Below are positions 36,353-47,086 of a DNA stretch of 64,000 nucleotides, piece after piece. The notes under the pieces are model-generated. The model did no database searches, was not told where the DNA came from, and saw only the letters and a list, made by a program, of their open reading frames with translations. Position numbers and translations under genes: made by a program. The stretch covers positions 21,036 to 85,035 of the forward strand of contig PFXG01000079.1 in NCBI GenBank assembly GCA_002791545.1, given 5' to 3'. This stretch comes from Zetaproteobacteria bacterium CG_4_9_14_3_um_filter_49_83 (lineage in GTDB: Bacteria > Pseudomonadota > Zetaproteobacteria > Mariprofundales > Mariprofundaceae). Position 1 is the stretch's first letter. Each line of letters begins with the position of its first letter.

Positions 36353-37856
36353 TGCCGAAACCCCACCCGTTCAGCAGCCGTTGCAGAAGCTGGGATTTAA
36401 CACGTCGGATGCTTTGCTGCATGGGCGCAATTTGCGTGATAATTCTCGTAACGTTGAAGCTGGGGATGTATTTGTCTGTCTACCCAGGGCGGCGAGTCAG
36501 GCGCGTGCTTATTGTCAGAAGGCGATTGAAGCAGGTGCCGTGGCACTGGTCGGAACCAAAGATGCACTTGTCGATACGACATCGTTCAGTGTTCCGTCGC
36601 TGGTGTTTGAAAATGTGAATGAACTGGCTGCGTGGTTGCGCCAATGGCATCAAAGCAGCCAAAGTAAAGTGCAATGCATCGGTATCACCGGCACAGATGG
36701 TAAAACCAGCGTGACCTGGATGTTAAGAGAGGCTTTGCAGCGTTTTGCCGGGCAAAGCAATACGCCGGGTGCATGGTCAGTGGGCACATTAGGGCTGATA
36801 CGTTCAACGGATGAATGTGAGGAACTGGCTAATACGACGCCATCGTTATTAACGAATCACGATATTCTGGCAGCAGCAATGCAGAGCCATGTTTCGACCG
36901 TGGTCTGGGAAGTGTCGTCGCACGGTATCGCGCAACAACGCATTGCAGGCATACCCTTTAGTCTGGCGCTTTGGACAACGCTGGGTCACGATCATATTGA
37001 GGATCATGGCAGCTTTGAACAATACGCCGCCAGCAAAGCATTGTTCATGCAAAAAACCATGCTCGGTGGCGGGCTGTTAATCGCTAACGGTGACCAGCCA
37101 CAGCTGATGGATTACCTCAGAGATATGCCGGAAGTTCACTGTTATCAGCAGTGGCCTGCCGATACCGGGGCAATGAAGGAAGATACGTTGTATTGGCAGC
37201 AGCAGGGAAATGAAGCGCTGCTTCTGCAACGCGGTTCCAATAAAGTGTTGATCCAACATGTGCCACGCGGCCAGTTTCATGCGCAGAATCTGGCGGCAGT
37301 AGCAACTGTTTTGCATCTGCACTGGAAGATGCCTTTGGCTGAATTGCCACAACTGTTGAATCATATGACAGCGCCACCGGGACGTATGCAGGCTGTTTCG
37401 GAGCATGTGTATGTCGACTTTGCGCATACGCCTGAAGCTTTGCAGGGCTGTTTGCAACAGGCCCGGGCATGGACGCAAGGACAGTTGAAGCTGGTGTTTG
37501 GTTGTGGCGGTAACCGTGATAAAGCCAAGCGTCCACAGATGGGTGCTGCGGCAGCCAACTGGGCCGATGAGATATGGCTGACGTCGGACAATCCGCGTGA
37601 TGAAGCGGCTGAAACAATTATGCATGATATCTATGCCGGGATGACGATGGGATCTTCGGTATGTCATATGCAGGCAGACCGTAAACAGGCTATTTATGCA
37701 GCGATAGCCAGCCTGCAAGATCAAGATGTGTTGGTGATTGCCGGTAAAGGTCATGAAAACTATATGGAAACAGCGGGAAAGCGTGTGCCATGGTCGGATG
37801 CGGCAATTGCACGCGAAGCAGTTTTGAAATATGCCGGAGCGGCCTTATGCAACTGA
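36345..37856 (+). CDS. murE: UDP-N-acetylmuramoyl-tripeptide synthetase MurE
   Basis: MurE adds the third stem-peptide residue, probably meso-diaminopimelate here. The 503-residue ligase shows the ATP loop GITGTDGKTSVTWML, the TTPS substrate region (ANTTPSLL), VVWEVSSHGIAQQRI, GHDHIEDHGSFEQY, VDFAHTPEAL, and TSDNPRDE, the DNPR motif linked to mDAP specificity. The start overlaps ftsI. The end overlaps murF by ten bases. Confidence 0.95.
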   Translation: MNNAETPPVQQPLQKLGFNTSDALLHGRNLRDNSRNVEAGDVFVCLPRAASQARAYCQKAIEAGAVALVGTKDALVDTTSFSVPSLVFENVNELAAWLRQWHQSSQSKVQCIGITGTDGKTSVTWMLREALQRFAGQSNTPGAWSVGTLGLIRSTDECEELANTTPSLLTNHDILAAAMQSHVSTVVWEVSSHGIAQQRIAGIPFSLALWTTLGHDHIEDHGSFEQYAASKALFMQKTMLGGGLLIANGDQPQLMDYLRDMPEVHCYQQWPADTGAMKEDTLYWQQQGNEALLLQRGSNKVLIQHVPRGQFHAQNLAAVATVLHLHWKMPLAELPQLLNHMTAPPGRMQAVSEHVYVDFAHTPEALQGCLQQARAWTQGQLKLVFGCGGNRDKAKRPQMGAAAANWADEIWLTSDNPRDEAAETIMHDIYAGMTMGSSVCHMQADRKQAIYAAIASLQDQDVLVIAGKGHENYMETAGKRVPWSDAAIAREAVLKYAGAALCN

Positions 37857-39244
37857 CGGGGCAGCAAATGCAGCAGGCGACGGGTGGAAGCTGGCGTTAC
37901 GGTGTGCCGGCGGTGGTCTCATCCATTTCCACCGATACACGATCATTTACAGAGGGCGAATGCTTCCTGGCTTTGCGCGGACCGAAATTTGACGGTCATG
38001 TTCATGCTGAACCCGTTGCAGGCCGGGCGCAGGCACTGATTGGCGATGCTCAGGGAGCAGCGTTGTGGACGCCATTCGATGTGCCGCAGTTGATTGTTGA
38101 GGATACGCTTGTGGCACTGGGTCAACTTGCTCATGCCTGGCGTAAAGACCTTCCCGCTACACTTGTGATCGCCATTACCGGTTCATACGGGAAAACCACT
38201 GTGCGAGATATGTTACGCCATGTGCTCAGCCGGGCCGGCCTGAAGGTGCATGCCACACAGGCCAATCTGAACAATCTGGTGGGCGTTCCCAAAACATTGA
38301 TGGCCGTATCAGCGGATGCTGACGTGGCATTGATTGAGTGCGGTATCAGCGAATGTGGCGAGATGGAGAAGCTGGCGGCGATTGTTGAACCGGATGTGGC
38401 TGTGATGACGGGACTGACGTCTGCGCACGCGCAGGGATTGGGTGGCTTGCGGGGCGTAGCACAGGAAAAAATGAAATTATTCGACACGCTGACGCCACAC
38501 GGATGGGTTGCGCTGGGTCAGGGTGTGACCGGGCAGTTGGCGGCAATCGGCATCAAAGCGGCAAAACTTGATGAAACAGCGACGGTAGATATGGCAGATG
38601 CACCGATTAAAGGTGTTTTGCACGGTTGCACATTGAAGCTCGATGATGGTTTAGACGAAGCTACTGTAGCGTTGGCTCTGCCTGCGCCGCACTGGGCCAG
38701 CAATATGGCTTTTGTCATGGCCATCGCAAATAAAGTTCTGATGCAGCATTTTCCGCAAAATAAAAATACAAGTATCACGCAAATGGCTCAATGGCTGGCT
38801 GACTGGCAACCGGTAAAAGGACGCATGCAAAGCAAAAAGTACGATCATTTGACTGTGCTGGATGACAGTTACAATGCCAATCCGGTGTCTATGCAAGCTG
38901 CGCTGGATACGCTGAATGCGTTGGATGGTTATCGCATCGCTGTGATTGGCGATATGGCTGAATTAGGCGACGATGCGATAGATGCTCATATCAATCTCAA
39001 CGTGGGAAGTGTCGAGCAAGTGATTCTGGTGGGTTCAAATATGCGCCATTTGCATCAGAAATTGACGGTGCAGAAGCAGCCATGCTGCTGGTACGCCAAT
39101 ACCGAAACCTTACTGGCTGATATGACACGGTTACAAACGAGCTGGCCCGAAGCAGCAACGGTTTTGCTCAAAGCATCGCGCAGCATGCATCTGGATTTGC
39201 TGCTGGAATCTCTGCGCGAACAGGAGACATGCGATGCTGTATAA
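37847..39244 (+). CDS. murF: UDP-N-acetylmuramoyl-tripeptide--D-alanyl-D-alanine ligase MurF
   Basis: MurF attaches D-Ala-D-Ala to the UDP-muramyl tripeptide. The ATG overlapping the murE end gives 465 residues, near the family size. [20 protein letters not shown] is the Mur-ligase N-domain, [14 protein letters not shown] the P-loop, [13 protein letters not shown] and [13 protein letters not shown] central motifs, and [17 protein letters not shown] the C-terminal domain. The upstream in-frame extension to 37790 falls inside murE and is rejected. Its end overlaps mraY. Confidence 0.95.
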   Translation: MQLTGQQMQQATGGSWRYGVPAVVSSISTDTRSFTEGECFLALRGPKFDGHVHAEPVAGRAQALIGDAQGAALWTPFDVPQLIVEDTLVALGQLAHAWRKDLPATLVIAITGSYGKTTVRDMLRHVLSRAGLKVHATQANLNNLVGVPKTLMAVSADADVALIECGISECGEMEKLAAIVEPDVAVMTGLTSAHAQGLGGLRGVAQEKMKLFDTLTPHGWVALGQGVTGQLAAIGIKAAKLDETATVDMADAPIKGVLHGCTLKLDDGLDEATVALALPAPHWASNMAFVMAIANKVLMQHFPQNKNTSITQMAQWLADWQPVKGRMQSKKYDHLTVLDDSYNANPVSMQAALDTLNALDGYRIAVIGDMAELGDDAIDAHINLNVGSVEQVILVGSNMRHLHQKLTVQKQPCCWYANTETLLADMTRLQTSWPEAATVLLKASRSMHLDLLLESLREQETCDAV

Positions 39245-40304
39245 TTTCCTTTATCCGCTGGCGGATCAGTATTCGATATTCAATCTGTTCCAATATATTA
39301 CATTCCGCACCGTTTATGCTCTGATCACAGCGTTGGTGATTTGCTGGGTATTCGGGCCGATGTTTATCCGCATGCTGAAGAGCCAGCAGGGTAAAGGGCA
39401 ACCGATTCGGCGTGATGGCCCCGAGTCACACTTTTCAAAACAGGGAACGCCTACAATGGGCGGACTGCTGATTTTGCTGAGTGTTACAGTGTCGACATTG
39501 TTATGGGCTAATCTGACGAATCTGTTTATCTGGTTGGCCTTGCTGGTAACACTGGGCTACGGGTTGATCGGCTGGCTGGATGATCATTTGAAATTAAGCC
39601 GCAATAATTCTGACGGGCTGGCTGGCCGCTGGAAGCTGATGCTGCAATTTGTCTTTGGTGGTATGGCGGCAGTCGGACTGTATATATTAACCGATCCGAT
39701 AGTGGATGTGCCGTTTTTTAATGTGCAATGGCATTTCGGATACTGGTATATCCCGTTTGTGGTGTTTGTATTAATCGGCTCATCCAATGCGGTGAATTTG
39801 ACAGACGGACTCGATGGTCTGGCTGTAGCGCCGACGTTTATGGTGGCAACAGCACTGGCCGTGGTGGTGTATCTGACCGGACACTCCCATTTTTCAGATT
39901 ACCTGATGATTCCCTATGTGCCCGGTGCCGGTGAGCTGGCAATTTTCTGTGGTGCCATGGTCGGGGCATGTCTGGGATTTTTATGGTTTAACACTTACCC
40001 GGCGCAGGTGTTTATGGGTGATGTGGGGGCATTGGCTCTGGGCGGTGCTCTGGGCTTTGTTGCATGTGCGGTGCATCAGCAGTTTTTGCTGGCCATTGCC
40101 GGTGGCTTGTTTGTGTTGGAAGCGGTTTCGGTGATGGTGCAGGTGGCAAGCTTCAAGCTGACCGGCAAGCGCGTGTTTCGTATGGCTCCTATCCACCATC
40201 ACTATGAACTCAAGGGTTGGCCTGAACCGAAAGTGATCGTGAGGTTCTGGATTATATCATTAATTCTGGCGCTGGTGGCGTTGTCCACGCTGAAGATAAG
40301 GTGA
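39234..40304 (+). CDS. mraY: Phospho-N-acetylmuramoyl-pentapeptide-transferase MraY
   Basis: MraY makes lipid I by joining UDP-MurNAc-pentapeptide to undecaprenyl phosphate. The 356-residue membrane protein has about ten helices, the cytoplasmic substrate loop [12 protein letters not shown], the DD motif in [44 protein letters not shown] and the [16 protein letters not shown] histidine loop. It overlaps murF, and murD starts at its stop codon. Confidence 0.97.
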   Translation: MLYNFLYPLADQYSIFNLFQYITFRTVYALITALVICWVFGPMFIRMLKSQQGKGQPIRRDGPESHFSKQGTPTMGGLLILLSVTVSTLLWANLTNLFIWLALLVTLGYGLIGWLDDHLKLSRNNSDGLAGRWKLMLQFVFGGMAAVGLYILTDPIVDVPFFNVQWHFGYWYIPFVVFVLIGSSNAVNLTDGLDGLAVAPTFMVATALAVVVYLTGHSHFSDYLMIPYVPGAGELAIFCGAMVGACLGFLWFNTYPAQVFMGDVGALALGGALGFVACAVHQQFLLAIAGGLFVLEAVSVMVQVASFKLTGKRVFRMAPIHHHYELKGWPEPKVIVRFWIISLILALVALSTLKIR

Positions 40305-41677
40305 TGAAAATGAATCAGAGAAACAACAGTATTGCCATTGTTGGCATGGGTAAAACGGGCATCTCGGTGGCATCGTTCTACAAAGAATATGGCTTACGCT
40401 GTGAAGCTTTTGATGAACGACAGGCGACACTGCCTGAGGGTATGGATATCCCATTACACATCGGCCCGTTGAATGCTGACGAACTGGCACAATTTAAACG
40501 GATCGTGGTGAGTCCCGGTGTGCCATGGCAGCACCCTGAGCTGCTTGCATTGCGCCAGCGTGGTGCGGATGTCATTGGTGATCTGGATGTGTTTGTCGAA
40601 CATAGCCAGGCTTCGCTGATTGCGGTGACCGGTACCAACGGCAAAACAACCACGACTGAAATGATAGGCTTACTGCTGGAAACTTTGCCTGGAGGTTGCC
40701 TGACCGGTGGTAATATTGGCCGGCCGATGCTGGATTTATTGAATGAAAAAACACCGCCGCAACGCATGGCGCTTGAGCTGTCCAGTTTTCAGCTGGAAAG
40801 AAGCCATGGGCTGCGGGCAGCAACGTCGATATTTCTGAATATTCAGGCCGATCATGTGGATGCGCATCTGTCAGATGAAGAATACCTGAATGCTAAACTG
40901 AAGTTGTTTGAGCATCAGCAGGCAGGCAGCACCGCATATCTGCCTGCTGAATCGCGTTGGGATAATCTGGCTGAGAAACTGTTGAGCCGGGATATCAGAG
41001 TGCATCGATTCGGCTTTGTTAAGCAGGGCTCAGTGGAAGAGGAGTCAGTGTCTGCCGGTGTTTACAGAGGCCCGGACGGCTGCGGATTATTCTGGCACCA
41101 CGAGGGACATCGGGTCGATATCAGTTGCTCGAATATTCCGGCGCGCGGTAGCCATCAGCATTTAAACGTCGCCATAGCAGCGCAGGTTGCTTCAGATGAA
41201 GGGGTTCATCTGGATGTCATTTGTGAAGCGATCACTTCATTTAGAGGGCTGCCGCACCGCTTACGGAATCTCGGTAAAGTCAGGGGATACGAGTGGTTCG
41301 ATGATTCCAAAGCAACCAATCCGGCGGCAGCTATCGCCGCGCTGGATTCATTTGATCGGGTGTTGTGGATTTGTGGCGGTTTGCGTAAAGGCATCGATCT
41401 TGCCGTATTAAAGCATGCGGTCAGTCAACATGTGGAAAAAGCATTTGTGATCGGCAGTGATCCGCAGAGTTTTGCGGCTTTACTAGAATCTGCGAATGTA
41501 CCATATGAGGTGGTCGGAACCATGCAGGCCGCAGTCACGGCAGCATCGAAACATGGCAGCAAAATACCGGTATTATTATCTCCCGCAGCAGCCAGCATGG
41601 ATCAGTTTGAAAACTATGCCCATCGGGGCCGGGTGTTCCTGCAATCAATTCAGGCGTTGAAAGGAGCTTCGGCATGA
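40304..41677 (+). CDS. murD: UDP-N-acetylmuramoylalanine--D-glutamate ligase MurD
   Basis: MurD adds D-glutamate to UDP-MurNAc-L-Ala. The ~457-residue protein carries IVGMGKTGISVASF, the P-loop TGTNGKTTTTEMIG, GGNIGRPMLDL, ELSSFQLE, FRGLPHRLRNLG, and WFDDSKATNPAAAIAAL. Starts at GTG 40301, ATG 40304 and ATG 40310 are all possible; AAGGTG is best spaced for the last. The stop overlaps the ftsW ATG. Confidence 0.95.
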   Translation: MKMNQRNNSIAIVGMGKTGISVASFYKEYGLRCEAFDERQATLPEGMDIPLHIGPLNADELAQFKRIVVSPGVPWQHPELLALRQRGADVIGDLDVFVEHSQASLIAVTGTNGKTTTTEMIGLLLETLPGGCLTGGNIGRPMLDLLNEKTPPQRMALELSSFQLERSHGLRAATSIFLNIQADHVDAHLSDEEYLNAKLKLFEHQQAGSTAYLPAESRWDNLAEKLLSRDIRVHRFGFVKQGSVEEESVSAGVYRGPDGCGLFWHHEGHRVDISCSNIPARGSHQHLNVAIAAQVASDEGVHLDVICEAITSFRGLPHRLRNLGKVRGYEWFDDSKATNPAAAIAALDSFDRVLWICGGLRKGIDLAVLKHAVSQHVEKAFVIGSDPQSFAALLESANVPYEVVGTMQAAVTAASKHGSKIPVLLSPAAASMDQFENYAHRGRVFLQSIQALKGASA

Positions 41678-42804
41678 AAGCGTGCGCCAAACCCGATAGC
41701 ATTTTGCTGAGCTGTGTGCTCGCATTGCTATTGCTGAGCGTGCTTATGGTCAGTAGTGCCAGTCTGAGTGTGGCTGAGATTCGCTATGGTGACCCATTTC
41801 AGATTATTCAGCACTGGTTGGTGTATATTCCGATTGGACTGGTGTTGTTATGGATAACATCACGGGTTGATCCGGTCTGGTGGAAATCGGCGGCCTTGCC
41901 TTTGGTTGTTGTGGCTTTTCTGGTCATGCTGGGCGTGTTGTTATTGGGTCAGCGCATCAATGGCGCTACGCGCTGGTTTTCGTTGTTTGGCATGAGTTTC
42001 CAGCCGGTAGAAATATTGAAGCCGATGGTGGTTGTGTATATGGCCTATTACCTGTCGAGTTTCACAGAACGGCTGAATCATTTTGCCACTGGTCTGGCGC
42101 CGATGCTGATTATTCTGATGGTGTCTGTGATGCTGTTGATGCTACAGCCGGACTTTGGCAATGCGGTGTTGTTGACGCTGACCTGTATCGGTTTGTGGTT
42201 TCTTGGCGGCGTGCCTTTCAGGCATTTGGGCGGTATGGCGCTGATGGCTTTGCCTTTGGCTCTGGTAGCCATTATTGCCGAACCTTATCGCGCCAAGCGA
42301 TTTTTCAGTTTTACTGACCCATGGGCTGATCCGCTCGGTAGTGGTTATCAACTGGCGCAGTCGATGATTGCATTTGGCTCGGGTGGATTAACAGGAACGG
42401 GATTGGGACAGGGTGTGCAGAAGCTGTTTTATTTGCCGGAAGGTTTCACCGATTTCATCGCAGCGGTGATGGGCGAAGAATTGGGCTTACCAGGCACAGC
42501 CGCGCTGATTGCAATATTTGCAGTGATGATCGGGCGCAGCTTTTATCTGGTATATCACCACGAAGATGCCTTTCAGCGATTGCTGGTTTGCGGCTGTATC
42601 ATGCTGATTGGTTTTAGCTTCATGATTAATATGGGCGCTGTGATGGGTATGATTCCGACCAAAGGTATGCCCATACCATTTCTTTCATATGGCGGTAGTG
42701 CACTGTTTGGTAACTGCATATTGATGGGCGTGATTCTGTCGGTACAGCGCCATGCAAAAAGCACGGTGAGTAACAGTTATAGCTCGCCAAGGCTGGTCAC
42801 ATGA
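41674..42804 (+). CDS. ftsW: Septal peptidoglycan glycosyltransferase FtsW
   Basis: FtsW is the SEDS-family polymerase that works with FtsI at the septum. The 376-residue protein has ten predicted membrane helices with the SEDS motifs GATRWFSLFGMSFQPVEILKP, LLMLQPDFGNAVLL, PYRAKRFFSFTDPWADPLGSGYQLAQS, PEGFTDFIAAVMGEELGLPG and IPTKGMPIPFLSYGGSAL. It overlaps murD and murG by four bases each, the most compact part of the cluster. Confidence 0.96.
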   Translation: MKACAKPDSILLSCVLALLLLSVLMVSSASLSVAEIRYGDPFQIIQHWLVYIPIGLVLLWITSRVDPVWWKSAALPLVVVAFLVMLGVLLLGQRINGATRWFSLFGMSFQPVEILKPMVVVYMAYYLSSFTERLNHFATGLAPMLIILMVSVMLLMLQPDFGNAVLLTLTCIGLWFLGGVPFRHLGGMALMALPLALVAIIAEPYRAKRFFSFTDPWADPLGSGYQLAQSMIAFGSGGLTGTGLGQGVQKLFYLPEGFTDFIAAVMGEELGLPGTAALIAIFAVMIGRSFYLVYHHEDAFQRLLVCGCIMLIGFSFMINMGAVMGMIPTKGMPIPFLSYGGSALFGNCILMGVILSVQRHAKSTVSNSYSSPRLVT

Positions 42805-43913
42805 TGCCAAGGAAGCCTTTATTATGCATTGCCGGAGGCGGCACGGGTGGCCATGTGATGCCTGCAATTTCATTGGCAGATGCAGCACGCAAGAGCTGGC
42901 CGGACTTGCGGGTTCGTTTCATAGGTGCCAGACGCGGACTGGAAGCACAGTTATTACCGAAGCGCCAGGAAAGTGTGTTGTTGCTCAATATGCATGCCGT
43001 ACAAGGTTTCGGCATCTGGCAACGGCTGCGTGTGTTATGCTGGGAATTACCGCGTTCAGTGATGCAGATTCGCCGTGACTGGCGGGACGAAAAACCTGAC
43101 GTGCTCGTGGGTGTGGGTGGTTATGCCAGTGTGTCAGGCGTGATCGCCGCTATTATTTGTCGAGTGCCGGTGGTTTTATATGAACAAAATGCCGTGCCGG
43201 GTATGGTGAACCGGAAACTGGTGCGTTTTTGTCGTCGGATTATGCTCGGCTTTGCCGAGGCTGCTCCTGCATTGCCCGCATCCAAACGTGTCGTGACAGG
43301 CAATATTATTCGTCATGATATTCATCAGCTGCGTTATAAGTCGCATCAGCCGCCATGCCTGTTGGTATTGGGTGGTTCACAGGGCGCCCGGTTTCTTAAC
43401 GAAACCGTACCAGGGGCTTGCGCATTGCTGGCCGGAAAAGGCCTTGAATTTACAGTGGCTCACATTTGCGGTGATGATGCGGTGCGTATCAGCGAAGTGG
43501 GAATGCGCTACCAGCAAGCGGCTATCGAGCACGAGATCATCGGCTTTTGTCATGATATGCCGGCATTTTATGCGCGTGGTGATTTTCTTATTGCGCGGGC
43601 CGGAGCGATGAGCGTGGGTGAAGCAGGCGTAGCTGCTATACCAACATTGTTTGTGCCGCTGCCACATGCGGCTGATCAGCATCAATGGTTCAATGCCCGG
43701 GCTGCTGCCGATCAGCAAGGCGCATTGCTCTGGAAGCAGGCAGAATTAACAGCAGAAAAATTAGCTGAGGCGATTGAAAGCATTTTGTTTGATCCGGAAA
43801 AGAAGCAAGCCATGAGCCGGAATATGCAGTCATGGGCAGCTACATCATGCCTGCTGGATGCTGAGCAACGGCAAATGCAGGTACTGGCAGAGTTTCTGGA
43901 GGTGGCAGTGTGA
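42801..43913 (+). CDS. murG: UDP-GlcNAc:lipid I transferase MurG
   Basis: MurG converts lipid I to lipid II at the inner face of the membrane. The 370-residue GT-B protein has the N-terminal GGGTGGHVMPAISLA, FIGARRGLEAQLLP, VVGVGGYAS-like VLVGVGGYASVSG, LYEQNAVPGMVNRKL, VLGGSQGARFLNE and the C-terminal ARAGAMSVGEAGVAAIPTLFVPLPHAADQHQ for UDP-GlcNAc binding. Coupled to ftsW and murC by overlaps. Confidence 0.96.
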   Translation: MMPRKPLLCIAGGGTGGHVMPAISLADAARKSWPDLRVRFIGARRGLEAQLLPKRQESVLLLNMHAVQGFGIWQRLRVLCWELPRSVMQIRRDWRDEKPDVLVGVGGYASVSGVIAAIICRVPVVLYEQNAVPGMVNRKLVRFCRRIMLGFAEAAPALPASKRVVTGNIIRHDIHQLRYKSHQPPCLLVLGGSQGARFLNETVPGACALLAGKGLEFTVAHICGDDAVRISEVGMRYQQAAIEHEIIGFCHDMPAFYARGDFLIARAGAMSVGEAGVAAIPTLFVPLPHAADQHQWFNARAAADQQGALLWKQAELTAEKLAEAIESILFDPEKKQAMSRNMQSWAATSCLLDAEQRQMQVLAEFLEVAV

Positions 43914-45289
43914 AAACACGGGTTCAACGCATTCATTTTACCGGCATTGGCGGCATTGGCATGAGTGGCATTGCCGAGCTGTTACACAATCAGGGGTTTA
44001 AAGTTCAGGGCAGCGATATTGAGGAGAATGCCAATATCAGACATCTCTACAGTCTGGGGATTGATGTCGAGATCGGTCATCGGGCAGAAAATATTGCCGG
44101 GGCCAGTGTCGTGGTCGTGACTTCTGCCGTACGCAAGGATAACCCTGAGATTCAGGCTGCCCTGATGCAGCATATACCGGTCATTCCAAGGGCCGAAATG
44201 CTTGCCGAGTTGATGCGCATGAAACAAGGTATCGCTGTAGCTGGAAGCCATGGAAAAACAACGATCACGTCGATGATTGCTCACGCCATGGAAGTGGCCG
44301 GTGAAGATCCGACCTACGTGATTGGCGGCAGACTGATCGCGTCGGGGACCAACACGCGTCTTGGAAGTTCACCATGGCTGGTGGCAGAAGCAGATGAGAG
44401 TGATGGTTCATTTCTGCGACTCTCACCGATGATTACGGTGGTGAGTAATATAGACCCCGAACATCTGGATCATTACGGTAATTTTGAAAATCTGATGGCA
44501 TCGTTTCGTCAGTTTGTGGAGATGACACCTTTTTATGGGCGTGTGGTGCTGCATCATGAGCATCCCAATGTGGCGGCTTTACGGCTGGGCTTGCAAAAGC
44601 CGGTGATGACCTACGGCTCAAGTCCACAAGCGGATCTGTGTCTGGTGGAATCAATTCCGGATGGTAACGGGCAAAATATGACCGTTCGCCTGCGCAGCAG
44701 CGGCGATAGTATTTCGCTGCGTTTACCTATGCCCGGTTTGCATAATGCGGAAAATGCCATGGCCGCCATGGCTGTGCTGATGGACATCGGCTTTAGTTAC
44801 GAAACCATTCGGGCAGGACTGGAAAGTTTTGCCGGTATTCAGCGTCGCTTTCATTGCACAAAAGTGGGTGATGCTGTGCTGGTCGATGATTATGCGCATC
44901 ATCCGAAAGAAATTCTGGCGACGCTGGCGGCTGCCCATACCTGCTGGCCGGACCGGCATATCAGCGCCATTTTCCAGCCGCATCGATTCACCCGGACACG
45001 CGATTTGATGGATGATTTTCTCTGCTGCTTCGACTTAACCAGCACCCTGGCGTTGCTGCCGATCTACGCGGCCAGCGAAGCGCCGATTGACGGCATCAGT
45101 TCCGATGTGATGGCAGATTTATTGCGTCAGCGTGGTCACCACGATGTGCGACTTTGTGCGGATTTGAAAGATGCCAGACAACTTGCCACGCAGGCCTTGC
45201 AGCAAGGTCATATTGTATTACTGATGGGGGCCGGTTCCATCGGCTCACTGGCGGCACAGATGCGCGATGAGTTCAGGGGTCAACAGTGA
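43910..45289 (+). CDS. murC: UDP-N-acetylmuramate--L-alanine ligase MurC
   Basis: MurC adds the first stem-peptide residue. The 459-residue protein begins with GTG overlapping the murG stop. It has IHFTGIGGIGMSGIAELL, the P-loop AGSHGKTTITSMIAHA, EADESDGSFLRL, NIDPEHLDHYGNFE, GIQRRFHCTKVGDAVLVDDYAHHPKEI and FQPHRFTRTRDL, all canonical. murB follows with a four-base overlap. Confidence 0.96.
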   Translation: MKTRVQRIHFTGIGGIGMSGIAELLHNQGFKVQGSDIEENANIRHLYSLGIDVEIGHRAENIAGASVVVVTSAVRKDNPEIQAALMQHIPVIPRAEMLAELMRMKQGIAVAGSHGKTTITSMIAHAMEVAGEDPTYVIGGRLIASGTNTRLGSSPWLVAEADESDGSFLRLSPMITVVSNIDPEHLDHYGNFENLMASFRQFVEMTPFYGRVVLHHEHPNVAALRLGLQKPVMTYGSSPQADLCLVESIPDGNGQNMTVRLRSSGDSISLRLPMPGLHNAENAMAAMAVLMDIGFSYETIRAGLESFAGIQRRFHCTKVGDAVLVDDYAHHPKEILATLAAAHTCWPDRHISAIFQPHRFTRTRDLMDDFLCCFDLTSTLALLPIYAASEAPIDGISSDVMADLLRQRGHHDVRLCADLKDARQLATQALQQGHIVLLMGAGSIGSLAAQMRDEFRGQQ

Positions 45290-46185
45290 GTTGGTGGCAG
45301 CGATTAGAGGCATGTGGTGAATGCCGGGAGTATGAGCCTCTGGCAAGCCGAACCACGATGGGAACGGGCGGCAGTGTCCGCTGGTTTTTTATGCCGCTGG
45401 ATGTGAATGCAATAGCAGAGGCGATGAAGATTATTCCTTTATCAGTGAAGGTGATCGGTATTGGCAGGGGTAGTAATTCGCTGGTGCCGGATGTGGGGCT
45501 GGAAGCGCTGGTTATGGATTTCAGTAAATTGCAACATTTAAGCATTACAGGCAACAGCTTGATTGCGCAGTGTGGCATGCGCATGCCGAAACTGGCACAA
45601 CACGCAGCCAATCACGGTTTATGCGGGTTGGAGTTTATGGCGACGATTCCCGGTGATGTGGGCGGTGGTATCGTCATGAATGCGGGAGCATTCGGACAGC
45701 AGGTTTCCGACACCTTGCAACGCATCGAGATTGTGCATCGCGATGGACAACAACAGAGCATCGCACGCTCAGAGCTGCAAATAAGCTACCGGCATACAAC
45801 GCTGCCAGTCGGCGCCATGGTGGTACAAGGTGAGTTCAACCTTGCATCAGCAGTGCCGGATGACATCCGGAACAAGATCCGCGATATGCGGGCAAAACGA
45901 ACCGCGACGCAACCGTTGTTTCAGCCGAATTGCGGCTCGGTATTTAAAAACCCCCAAGGTGATCATGCCGCCAGACTCATCGAAGCATGTGGACTGAAAG
46001 GTATGCAAATCGGCCGTGCTATGATTTCTGAGCAACATGCCAACTTTATCGTCAATCTTGATACAGCGACGACAGAAGATGTGTTAAAGCTGATTAAGCA
46101 TGCACAAAAACAGGTGACTGAAAGATTTGGTGTTCTGCTAGAGACGGAAGTGAGGGTGTTGGGAGGTTATCATGAATCGACCTGA
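45286..46185 (+). CDS. murB: UDP-N-acetylenolpyruvoylglucosamine reductase MurB
   Basis: MurB reduces the enolpyruvyl group with NADPH and FAD. The 299-residue protein starts with GTG behind AGGGG. It shows TTMGTGGSVRWFF, IGRGSNSLVPD, GLEFMATIPGDVGGGIVMNAGAFGQ, the YRHT block and GSVFKNPQGDHAARLIEACGLKG, as in type II MurB enzymes. Its position between murC and ddl is the order of alphaproteobacteria and several other groups rather than of Escherichia. It overlaps ddl by 14 bases. Confidence 0.95.
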   Translation: MSWWQRLEACGECREYEPLASRTTMGTGGSVRWFFMPLDVNAIAEAMKIIPLSVKVIGIGRGSNSLVPDVGLEALVMDFSKLQHLSITGNSLIAQCGMRMPKLAQHAANHGLCGLEFMATIPGDVGGGIVMNAGAFGQQVSDTLQRIEIVHRDGQQQSIARSELQISYRHTTLPVGAMVVQGEFNLASAVPDDIRNKIRDMRAKRTATQPLFQPNCGSVFKNPQGDHAARLIEACGLKGMQIGRAMISEQHANFIVNLDTATTEDVLKLIKHAQKQVTERFGVLLETEVRVLGGYHEST

Positions 46186-47086
46186 TATCCCATTTCATCA
46201 TGTGGGTGTGTTGATGGGCGGCACGTCGACGGAACGTGAAGTGTCACTGCGCTCTGGCACAGCCGTGCTGGAAGCCTTGCAGCATGCGGGAATTGAGGCC
46301 ATCGGTATTGATTTGCAAATGGACTGGCCACAGCAAATAAAAGACGCCAATGTTGATGCGGTATTTATCGCCTTACACGGTACGCTCGGCGAAGACGGTT
46401 GTGTTCAGGGTTTGCTGGAAATGATGAGGATTCCTTACACCGGTTCGGGTGTATTGGCGTCGGCTTTGTGCATGCATAAAACTCAAACGCTGAATGTATT
46501 AAAACAGGCTGGTCTGAATGTACCTGTATCCATAGCGCTGAGTGAAAACGGACCTTCACGTTATCCGGTCTTTCTCAAGCCGGAAGCTGAAGGTTCAAGT
46601 GTCGGTCTGCATTATCTGAAATCGCAGCAGGACTGGGATGATCTGAAACTATCGACGGTGCAGGGCTGGATGGCGGAAATGCCTTTGAAAGGTCCGGAGC
46701 TGGCCGTGAGTGTGCTGGCGGGAAAAGCCTTGCCTCCGGTTGAAGTGGTGCCGAAATCCGGGGTGTATGACTATGCCTCTAAATACACGCCCGGCGCTAC
46801 CGAATACTTTTGCCCGGCACGAATTCCGCCAGAATCATTAAGGTATTGTATGCAACAGGCCGAGGCCGCTGTTCGGGCCGTCGGGGCGTGCGGAGCACCA
46901 CGGGTAGATATGATTTTGCATGATGGTGGTGAACCGGTGATGCTTGAAATCAATACCATTCCGGGTATGACGCAGACGAGTCTGTTGCCAAAAGCTGCGG
47001 CTGCTTCGGGCATCGATTTTGCCACGCTGTGCCTGAAAATATTGTCTCAGGCACGCTGTGAGCATGTCAAAGGGGTGATGGCATGA
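46172..47086 (+). CDS. ddl: D-alanine--D-alanine ligase
   Basis: Ddl makes D-Ala-D-Ala for MurF. The 304-residue ATP-grasp protein contains VLMGGTSTEREVSLRSG, FIALHGTLGEDGCVQGLLEMMRIPYTGSGVLAS, FLKPEAEGSSVG, DYASKYTPGATEYFCPA and MLEINTIPGMTQTSLLPKAA, with the catalytic and metal-binding residues in place. Its length is typical of DdlB. The start lies inside the end of murB; the stop overlaps ftsQ. Confidence 0.96.
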   Translation: MNRPDIPFHHVGVLMGGTSTEREVSLRSGTAVLEALQHAGIEAIGIDLQMDWPQQIKDANVDAVFIALHGTLGEDGCVQGLLEMMRIPYTGSGVLASALCMHKTQTLNVLKQAGLNVPVSIALSENGPSRYPVFLKPEAEGSSVGLHYLKSQQDWDDLKLSTVQGWMAEMPLKGPELAVSVLAGKALPPVEVVPKSGVYDYASKYTPGATEYFCPARIPPESLRYCMQQAEAAVRAVGACGAPRVDMILHDGGEPVMLEINTIPGMTQTSLLPKAAAASGIDFATLCLKILSQARCEHVKGVMA